From Verrucomicrobia bacterium UBA2460 (lineage in GTDB: Bacteria > Verrucomicrobiota > Verrucomicrobiia > Methylacidiphilales > Verrucolacustridaceae): a stretch of DNA of 6,285 bases. Shown in pieces: positions 1 to 5,263 of the stretch. The translations under genes were made by a program, and so were the position numbers. The stretch covers positions 1-6,285 of the forward strand of contig DDPU01000021.1 in the NCBI GenBank assembly GCA_002342345.1, given 5' to 3'. Under the pieces are notes generated by a model. It was not told the origin of the DNA, made no database searches, and was given only the letters and a program-made list of their open reading frames with translations. Position 1 is the first letter of the stretch. Each line of letters opens with the position of its first letter.

Positions 1-168
1 TCTTTCAATGAACTGGAATCATTGATAATCGGACGGCGAAAAGAACCAATTCGATTCACCAAAAGACAAATTTTAAATGTGAATAACCTTGGGATAAATC
101 GGCTCTTCTCCTCTGGGAATGAATATGTGAATTTGTCCACCTTCCCGCCGTCAGGGAAATTTTTTTAA
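1..168 (+). CDS. Possible 3' end of an unidentified AT-rich gene entering from the left edge
   Basis: Read from base 1, this frame is open for 55 codons and ends in TAA at 166-168, while the other two + frames stop within the first 25 bases. The translation has a mixed composition (it contains ELESLIIGRRKEPIRF and ends in PPSGKFF) and no methionine, so if real it is a C-terminal fragment that starts outside the window. It would be convergent with the S9 peptidase gene, whose stop is at 185, leaving about 16 bases between them. The codons are AT-rich (AAT, ATA, TTA), unlike the GC-ending codons of every other gene here, which could mean transferred DNA or simply non-coding AT-rich spacer. I do not recognise a family. 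A 55-codon open frame in AT-rich DNA can occur by chance, so this is a weak call. Confidence 0.22.
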   Translation, partial: SFNELESLIIGRRKEPIRFTKRQILNVNNLGINRLFSSGNEYVNLSTFPPSGKFF

Positions 169-181
169 AAAATTTTTTTCC
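155..181. terminator. A/T palindromic tract between convergent ends, possible bidirectional terminator
   Basis: The tract reads GGAAA, seven T, six A, seven T, then CC. The T and A runs (160-172) form a dyad, the A and T runs (167-178) form a second, overlapping one, and GGAAA (155-159) can pair with TTTCC (177-181). It lies 4 bases beyond the stop of the minus-strand S9 gene and covers the TAA of the possible + strand frame. Both strands would give U-rich RNA here, as expected of a terminator between convergent units. The stem is almost all A-T, so it would be weak, and a classical GC stem followed by a U-run is not present. Confidence 0.3.
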
Positions 182-184
182 GGC

Positions 185-2185
185 TCAGCGGGGGCAACCA
201 CCGCCTGCTTGCAGGGCCCGGGCCTTCGCTTCCATCCATTCCGGAGCATCCTTCTGCAAATCACTCCCCACATGCCGGTGCAAAAACCTCTCGAGAACAA
301 GCATCGCCGCCAGCCGGTTGTCCGGGCGGGCAAACCCATGCCCTTCGTCCCCCGCCACCAGATACTCCACAGCCTGACCCTTCTTCCGGTACGCATCCAC
401 AATCTGGTCCGATTCGGCCTTCTTGACCCTTGGATCGTTTGCCCCCTGCACGACAAGCAAAGGCGCCTTCATTTTTTCCACTGAGAAAAGCGGGGACTGC
501 CGCCGGAGCCGCTCCTGATCCAACGGGTCGGAGGGATTCCCGACAAAGTAGTCAAACTGCCGTCGGACCGACTCCCAATACGGAGGAATCGAATTCAGCA
601 GCGTGAACAGATTGGACGGCCCCACAAACGAGGCCCCGGCCGCATAGACCTCCGGCGTGAAAGCAAGCCCCGCCAAGGCCGCATACCCACCGTAACTTCC
701 CCCGTAAATCGCCACACGCTTGGGATCGGCAATTCCCTTTTCCACGAGATGTTTCACCCCCCAGGTGAGGTCGTCCTGCATCTTATCCCCCCACTGGTGC
801 CTTCCGGCCGCATAGAACTTCTTTCCAAAACCCGTGGACTGCCGGAAGTTCGGCTGCAAAACCGCCAGCCCGCGGTTCGCAAAAAACTGGGCGGTCGGGT
901 TGTACCCCCAGTAATCCCGGGCCCACGGCCCGCCATGCGGCATCACCAGCAGCGGCAACTTCACACCCTCCCGATGCCTGGGCAGGGTCAAATAGGCGGG
1001 AATCTCCAGCCCGTCCGAGGAGGCATACCGGATCGGTGTCATCGGCGACAACCGCTCTTTGGGAAGGTCCGGCCGCAGCTCCCCGAACTTCGCCAGTTCC
1101 CGGCTGCTTCGATCAAACAGGTAATAGGTGCCGGGATCCGTGTCCGCTGTGATCAAAATCACCCACCGCCGGTCATCGCCGGACATGTCGGCCAGCCCCA
1201 CTTCCTGACGGGGAAATTTCTCCCGGAGATAACCGAAATCCGCGGCGAATCCCTCATCCCTCCAGTAGTTTCGCTTGCGGTCATCCAAATAGACCGTTCC
1301 GACCAGCTCCTCCGTCGCCTCGGAAAAGGCGGCCCGGGAAATGTCCACCCGTCCCAGGGGATCCGATTCCAGCTTCTGCAGCTTCCCCGTACGGGGATCC
1401 ATCTCGGCCAGGAAGGAAAGGTCCTCCCCTTCCCCCACGTTCGTCTCCAGATAGACGGTGCGGTTCCCGGGCCGGAAACGGAATCCCCCCATGCCTTCCT
1501 GCCACGTCGCCCTGAGAATCGGTGTGGAAAGTTTTTTTCCCTCCACCCGGAAAAGCTCCGTCCCCCCATCCGCTGTCATGCGGGTGGCCAGACACACCTT
1601 GCCATCCAGATTCGCGATGATGTCCGCACATCCCGCCCGGTTCTCCCATACGGGGCTCCGTTGCAGGGTTTCGATATCCAGCTTCTCCACGTCGAAAAAT
1701 TTCTCGTCCCTCTCGTTCACCTGGAGCAAGGCCTCCCCCGGGCGCGCCTTGGGAAGATCCATCACCATGGCCCGCGCCCCTTTTTTCAGGGGCACCTCCC
1801 GCGCCGAGGGAAGGCCCGTGGCGGGATCCGCCGGCGAGGTCAGGTCCAAACGGCGAAGCCGGTAGTTTTCATCTCCCCCGGAATCCTGGGAAACCAGCAG
1901 GTAACGCGAATCCCTCGTCCAGGTGAAACCGGCGGGAGGTCGCTCCTTTTCATCCGTCAAAGGCCTGGCCTTTTCCATCGCCTGTCCCCACGCCACCAGA
2001 TGCAGGTTGAGGATCCCGTTGCGCTCCCTCAGAAAAGCCACCCACCGGCCATCCGGGGAAACCTGCGGGCTGGCCAAAGCTGGGTTGCCGAAAAAAAGCT
2101 CGCGGTCGATCAGCGGGGAGGAAGACATGGGAGTCTTAGCGCATCCGGCCAGAACCACGCCCAACAGCAACCATCTTGGCACCAT
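185..2185 (-). CDS. S9 family (prolyl oligopeptidase type) serine peptidase, predicted lipoprotein
   Basis: This is a serine peptidase of the acylaminoacyl-peptidase/dipeptidyl-peptidase type, expected to hydrolyse peptides at the cell envelope. From the ATG at 2185 the protein has 666 residues. A short signal ([15 protein letters not shown]) ends in the lipobox LAGC, with the lipidated Cys at 15. The next residue is Ala, which under the usual +2 rule suggests the outer membrane. Residues about 30-375 form the N-terminal beta-propeller region with repeats such as SPDGRWVAF. The alpha/beta-hydrolase domain follows, with HGGP (417-420, oxyanion region), the nucleophile elbow GGSYGG (Ser497), GANDPRV (Asp584) and DEGHGF (His616), so the triad is intact. 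Length is normal for the family. A TTG at 2221 would add 12 residues and leave 3 bases after the TPR gene's stop. I prefer the ATG because it gives a compact lipoprotein signal, although no clear Shine-Dalgarno precedes it. It is probably co-transcribed with the TPR gene. Substrate specificity cannot be read from the sequence. Confidence 0.94.
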   Translation of the reverse strand: MVPRWLLLGVVLAGCAKTPMSSSPLIDRELFFGNPALASPQVSPDGRWVAFLRERNGILNLHLVAWGQAMEKARPLTDEKERPPAGFTWTRDSRYLLVSQDSGGDENYRLRRLDLTSPADPATGLPSAREVPLKKGARAMVMDLPKARPGEALLQVNERDEKFFDVEKLDIETLQRSPVWENRAGCADIIANLDGKVCLATRMTADGGTELFRVEGKKLSTPILRATWQEGMGGFRFRPGNRTVYLETNVGEGEDLSFLAEMDPRTGKLQKLESDPLGRVDISRAAFSEATEELVGTVYLDDRKRNYWRDEGFAADFGYLREKFPRQEVGLADMSGDDRRWVILITADTDPGTYYLFDRSSRELAKFGELRPDLPKERLSPMTPIRYASSDGLEIPAYLTLPRHREGVKLPLLVMPHGGPWARDYWGYNPTAQFFANRGLAVLQPNFRQSTGFGKKFYAAGRHQWGDKMQDDLTWGVKHLVEKGIADPKRVAIYGGSYGGYAALAGLAFTPEVYAAGASFVGPSNLFTLLNSIPPYWESVRRQFDYFVGNPSDPLDQERLRRQSPLFSVEKMKAPLLVVQGANDPRVKKAESDQIVDAYRKKGQAVEYLVAGDEGHGFARPDNRLAAMLVLERFLHRHVGSDLQKDAPEWMEAKARALQAGGGCPR

Positions 2186-2224
2186 CCGTACCGTGTTAGA
2201 CGAAAAACCCGCCGGGACCAAACC

Positions 2225-3394
2225 TTACCCGCCGCCTGCCCCGGAGGGAGGAATCCAGTCCTCCCGTTGCGCCTTTTTCAACCGGAACTGCTCCAGTCGT
2301 TTTTGCAACGTCGCTTTTTCCTCCGGGGTCGGCCCCTTGCTCAGGGCCACCATCACGGTTTCCTGCGCCCTCCGGAAGTCCCCCATTTCCGCGTAGCCTG
2401 CCGCAAGAATTCCATAGGTCTGGACGAGGGGCTCATCCTGCAGGGCACGCTTGGCCAGACTGACCGCCCCCGCCCCGTCCCGGTACTCCAGAAAGGGACA
2501 CGTCGCCTTCGCCCACGCCAGCATCACCCGGTCCGTGGCGGTTTCCGGGATCAGTCGGTTGGCCCTGCGCAAATCCGCCTTGGCCCCGGCCGTATCCCCC
2601 GTTCGGGCGAGACAGTGCGCCCTCCGCACCAAAACCCACGCCGTGTCCGGAGCCTGGTCCAGCACCGCCGTGTACCGGTCCAACGCCTCAAGAAACTTCC
2701 CCTCTTTTTCCAGTTCCAATCCCTCCAACGCCGGCCCGAACTTGCTTTGCCTTCGAAAAACCTCAACCGCGTCCTTCAGCCTGCTTTTTTCCTCCGCCCC
2801 CTCCACCTCACGCAACCGCGCCACCAGCAACTCCTGGGCCCGCATGTACTGTTCCGACTCCGCCAAGCAGGCCGCCTCCAGCAGGATGTTGTCCGTGGTT
2901 CGTTCCATTTCCACCAAACGGATGGCGAGGCCGATCGCCGCCTTGGGATCCCGGAACTCCGCCATCGGCCCGCCCTTGGAGCGCAGGGTGATCAGGCTTT
3001 GCAGGTCGTTGATGGCATCACTTTTATCCTTGGAAATCCCCTGGGAAACCGCCTTTTCAAAATCCAGCCGGGCCGCCTCCATGTCCTCCAGCTTCACCTG
3101 GCAAAACCCCCGCCGCAGACGGATCCAGGGAATGTCCGGCGCGTTCTCCACCGCAGACGTGTACAGGTCCTTCGCCGGTCGCCACGCCCCCTGCTGCTCC
3201 GCCGCAAAGGCCTGAAAGGCCATCCCCCGCCCCACCTTCACCTTCTCCTCGGCACTCTGCCCACTGGCCTCCCCTTTTTTTTCCTCCGGAATTTTTTCCT
3301 CCGCCCACACAACCCCCGCCGCCACGGCGAAAAAAGCTGCCATCCGTAAAAGTTTCACCCCAAGGATTCTAACGCCTTCCCCCTTCTTCTCCAA
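2225..3394 (-). CDS. Secreted TPR-repeat protein with an internal duplication
   Basis: This is a helical repeat protein, probably a protein-binding scaffold in the periplasm. From the TTG at 3394 it has 389 residues. A basic N-terminus and hydrophobic stretch (residues 18-30, MAAFFAVAAGVVW) end at VWA, a plausible signal peptidase I site, followed by a Glu/Lys-rich linker (32-50). Two similar halves follow: about 59-195 and 222-350 share Y-T-x-A/S-V, APD..W...RR..C (85-98 and 248-261) and E-F/Y-RD (146-149 and 303-306). The block ATCP..EYRDG..A..LA with AAGYAEMGDF..A resembles TPR proteins common in planctomycetes. The C-terminus is Lys/Arg-rich, then PPSGAGGG. Start choice is uncertain. An in-frame TAG lies 6 bases upstream, AGGAG sits only 3 bases before the TTG, and GTG at 3358 or ATG at 3343 are alternatives, with GTG giving a tidy signal peptide. 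It precedes the S9 peptidase gene by 39 bases (3 if that gene starts at its TTG), so the two probably form an operon. The binding partner is unknown. Confidence 0.85.
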   Translation of the reverse strand: MEKKGEGVRILGVKLLRMAAFFAVAAGVVWAEEKIPEEKKGEASGQSAEEKVKVGRGMAFQAFAAEQQGAWRPAKDLYTSAVENAPDIPWIRLRRGFCQVKLEDMEAARLDFEKAVSQGISKDKSDAINDLQSLITLRSKGGPMAEFRDPKAAIGLAIRLVEMERTTDNILLEAACLAESEQYMRAQELLVARLREVEGAEEKSRLKDAVEVFRRQSKFGPALEGLELEKEGKFLEALDRYTAVLDQAPDTAWVLVRRAHCLARTGDTAGAKADLRRANRLIPETATDRVMLAWAKATCPFLEYRDGAGAVSLAKRALQDEPLVQTYGILAAGYAEMGDFRRAQETVMVALSKGPTPEEKATLQKRLEQFRLKKAQREDWIPPSGAGGG

Positions 3395-3448
3395 CCTCTC
3401 CTAAACGTAATCGCCAACGGCAAGGAACCGCTTTAAGCAGGAAAACGG
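3395..3448. promoter_or_regulatory. Divergent spacer that should hold the start signals of the TPR and MBL genes
   Basis: This 54-base gap separates two divergently read genes, and is 90 bases if the TPR protein starts at its GTG. Transcription start signals for both units should lie in or near it. I see AGGA at 3439-3442, 6 bases before the MBL ATG, and AGGAG on the minus strand 3 bases before the TPR TTG. I found no convincing -35/-10 pair on either strand, so promoter positions are not assigned. The + strand promoter may overlap the first codons of the TPR gene. Confidence 0.35.
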
Positions 3449-4072
3449 ATGCCGAAACCCTTGATCTACACCGGCGGCCTCGCCGCCACCAACGCCTACC
3501 TCGTCAATCTCGGCGACCACCGGATCGCCATCGACGCGCCGGAGGGCTTTCTCGACTTTCTGAAAGAGGAAAAAATCAAACCCGACTCCCTCCTCCTCAC
3601 CCACGGCCACTGGGACCACATCTGGGACGCCGCCGACCTGGCCGACTGGGCCGGTTGCCCCGTTTATTATCATCCCGATACCGCTTTTCTCTGCCTCCAG
3701 CCCGACTCCATGCTCGGCTTCGGCCTGCCCCAGCGTCTCCGCCCCGTCCCTGCCACCCAACTCCTGGAAGAGTCCGGCCCCATCCCGGCTTCCTGGGGAA
3801 ATGCCAGACTGCTCCTCGTTCCCGGACACTGCCCGGGCAGCCTCTGCCTTTATCTTCCCGGCCCCGGGCAGTTGTACGGCGGGGATGTCCTCTTTGCCGA
3901 AGGCGTGGGCCGCTGGGATCTCCCCGGCGGCGACCGTGCTCAGCTTCTCTCCGGCATCCGGAAAAAGATCCTCACCCTGCCCGGAAGGACGATTGTCTAT
4001 CCCGGCCACGGCCCCGCCACCACCGTGGCCCACGAAAAATCCTCCAACCCTTTTTTGGAAAAAGAGGTTTAG
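3449..4072 (+). CDS. Metallo-beta-lactamase-fold hydrolase, glyoxalase II-like
   Basis: This is a 207-residue, apparently cytoplasmic two-metal hydrolase; no signal peptide or membrane segment is visible. The metal ligands of the superfamily are all present: THGHWDH (His52, His54, Asp56, His57), PGHCPGS (His127), GGDVLF (Asp146, bridging) and PGHGP (His187). Asp29 in IAIDAP is the usual early strand Asp. The combination of PGHcpGS, GDvLF and YPGHGP is typical of the hydroxyacylglutathione hydrolase (glyoxalase II-like) branch, whose members cleave thioesters. The protein lacks the extra C-terminal helical domain of full-length glyoxalase II (about 250 residues), so it fits the short GloB-like group and the true substrate is open. 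The ATG is well supported by AGGA six bases upstream. It is transcribed alone, divergent from the TPR gene and convergent with trpD; neither neighbour points to a substrate. Confidence 0.92.
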   Translation: MPKPLIYTGGLAATNAYLVNLGDHRIAIDAPEGFLDFLKEEKIKPDSLLLTHGHWDHIWDAADLADWAGCPVYYHPDTAFLCLQPDSMLGFGLPQRLRPVPATQLLEESGPIPASWGNARLLLVPGHCPGSLCLYLPGPGQLYGGDVLFAEGVGRWDLPGGDRAQLLSGIRKKILTLPGRTIVYPGHGPATTVAHEKSSNPFLEKEV

Positions 4073-4086
4073 CCATTTCGTCCTCA

Positions 4087-4128
4087 GTCATAGAGCAACC
4101 TTGGCAGCTTCGAGCTGCCCTCCATGAC
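4087..4128. repeat. Extended imperfect hairpin in the convergent spacer
   Basis: The core is a 7-base perfect inverted repeat, GGCAGCT (4103-4109) and AGCTGCC (4113-4119), around the 3-base loop TCG. Flanking bases extend the pairing: GAG (4093-4095) with CTC (4120-4122), and GTCAT (4087-4091) with ATGAC (4124-4128), with a one-base mismatch and a 7-base bulge on the left arm. No T-run follows on either strand, so it is not a standard intrinsic terminator. Its place between the stops of the MBL and trpD genes suits an RNA-stabilising hairpin or a short dispersed repeat of the REP type. Copy number elsewhere in the genome is not visible here. Confidence 0.5.
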
Positions 4129-4157
4129 GAACACCCAAACAACGAAACCCCTGCCTT

Positions 4158-4178
4158 TAGCCTGCAGGCTGCAGCCTA
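4158..4178. repeat. Two overlapping 12-base palindromes
   Basis: AGCCTGCAGGCT (4159-4170) and AGGCTGCAGCCT (4166-4177) are each perfect palindromes and share 5 bases, so CTGCAG occurs twice, 7 bases apart. The unit ends 9 bases beyond the trpD stop. Together with the hairpin at 4087-4128 it fills most of the convergent spacer. It may be a dispersed repeat unit, a termination-related structure or a protein-binding site; the sequence alone does not decide. Confidence 0.45.
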
Positions 4179-4186
4179 CCTTCAAC

Positions 4187-5263
4187 TTAAACGAACTTCC
4201 CCCGGCTCCAGGTCTTCCACCTCTCCAACAACGCCCGCGCCGCCCCTTTCCGGATCGTTTCCTCCGCTTTTTTTCTTCCTTCCGCGAGGTCTTTGGCCAC
4301 CCCGGCCAGCCAGAGAATCACTCCGGCATTCCAGACCACCGCGTCGTGCACCGCAGGAAGACCGCCTCCCTCCAAAACCTCCGTGATCTTGGTGGCGCTC
4401 TCTTTCGCGTCCCCAGCCTCCAGGTCGCCGGAATGCCCGCGCGCCGCCGGAGATCGCGCCTCGGTCACGTCAAAGGCCTTGCCCCGCAGGGCCCCCACCA
4501 GCCGGTTGCGCCCCAAAGGCGACAATTCGCCCAACGGCGCCCCTTTTTCGTCCTCCCCGAAAACCACGGCATAAGAATCACACCCCAGACTCGCCAGGGC
4601 GCCCGCCAGTTTCTCCGCATCCTCCTCCCGAAACACACCGATCATGCGCACCTCAGGGCGCGCCGGATTCACCAGGGGCCCCAACAGGTGAAAACCGGTC
4701 CTCTTTCCCTGCGCGGCCATGATTTTCCTGGCTCCGGCCACCCCGGCAAACGCCGGATGAAAATTGGGGGCAAACAGGAAGGAACATCCCACCTGGCCCA
4801 GGCAGTCCGCCAGTTCGCCCGCATCCTTGGCCGCCGCCACCCCAAGCACGGTCAGCGCGTCTGCGCTTCCGCTGGGACGGGTCACACCCCGGTTTCCGTG
4901 TTTGGCCACCGGGATGCCCGCCGCCGCCGCCACCACCGCCGCCGCCGTGGAAATGTTCACGATGGAACGCCCCCCGCCTCCGGTTCCACAAGTGTCGGCA
5001 AGCGGGTGTCCTCCCCATCTTCCGGACAGCCCCGCCGGCCGGGCTCTCGCCAGAAAAGCCCGGGCCAAACCCGCCAACTCGCCGGCCGTCTCCCCCTTTT
5101 CCGCCCACGCCAGCAGGAATTCCACCTTGGCCGCATCGGCGACCCCGGGATCCGCCAGACCGGCGACCAGATCCTCCGCCTCCTGCACACTCATCTCGCG
5201 GCGGGCCCGGCAATGCTGGGTGGCCCGGGCAAGAGCCTCCGGCACCGTCCTTTCGCAACTCAT
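4187..5263 (-). CDS. trpD: TrpD-family anthranilate phosphoribosyltransferase, divergent in two motifs
   Basis: TrpD joins anthranilate to phosphoribosyl pyrophosphate (PRPP), giving phosphoribosylanthranilate in the tryptophan pathway (cytoplasm). The 358-residue length is normal to slightly long. The N-terminal helical part (about 20-75, with AEKGETAGELAGLARAFL) and the catalytic core are recognisable: DTCGTGGGG (90-98), NIST (103-106), VAKHGNRG (119-126), SGSAD (131-135), FLFAPNFHPAF (162-172) and HLLGPLVNPARP (192-203). The C-terminal part from about 279 (GDLEAGDAKESA, NAGVILWLAG) is also family-like. Two positions are odd: the Asp of GTGGDG is Gly97, and the Asp-Glu metal motif reads Gly245-Glu246. 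It may therefore be an active but atypical enzyme or a paralogue with another role. No other trp gene is in the window. The ATG at 5263 overlaps the pilT stop by 4 bases (ATGA), implying coupled translation; only a weak AGGA lies about 12 bases upstream. Confidence 0.87.
   Translation of the reverse strand: MSCERTVPEALARATQHCRARREMSVQEAEDLVAGLADPGVADAAKVEFLLAWAEKGETAGELAGLARAFLARARPAGLSGRWGGHPLADTCGTGGGGRSIVNISTAAAVVAAAAGIPVAKHGNRGVTRPSGSADALTVLGVAAAKDAGELADCLGQVGCSFLFAPNFHPAFAGVAGARKIMAAQGKRTGFHLLGPLVNPARPEVRMIGVFREEDAEKLAGALASLGCDSYAVVFGEDEKGAPLGELSPLGRNRLVGALRGKAFDVTEARSPAARGHSGDLEAGDAKESATKITEVLEGGGLPAVHDAVVWNAGVILWLAGVAKDLAEGRKKAEETIRKGAARALLERWKTWSRGKFV

Noticed and set aside
1..184. 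Promoter for a leftward or rightward gene in the AT-rich edge
   Set aside because: TTGATA at 22-27 has no -10 match at proper spacing, and no other pair was convincing.
749..3349. An 866-codon open frame on the + strand, antisense to the S9 and TPR genes
   Set aside because: It crosses the boundary between two well-supported minus-strand genes and its translation is dominated by Pro, Arg, His and Gln with no domain. Long antisense frames are expected opposite GC-rich genes.
3401..4033. A 210-codon minus-strand frame opposite the MBL gene
   Set aside because: It is Gly/Ala/Glu-rich and has no motif, while the + strand carries the complete metal-ligand set and a good ribosome site.
4103..4119. 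Hairpin after the MBL gene as a rho-independent terminator
   Set aside because: The stem is strong but no T-run follows on either strand (CTCCATG on +, AAGGTTG on -).
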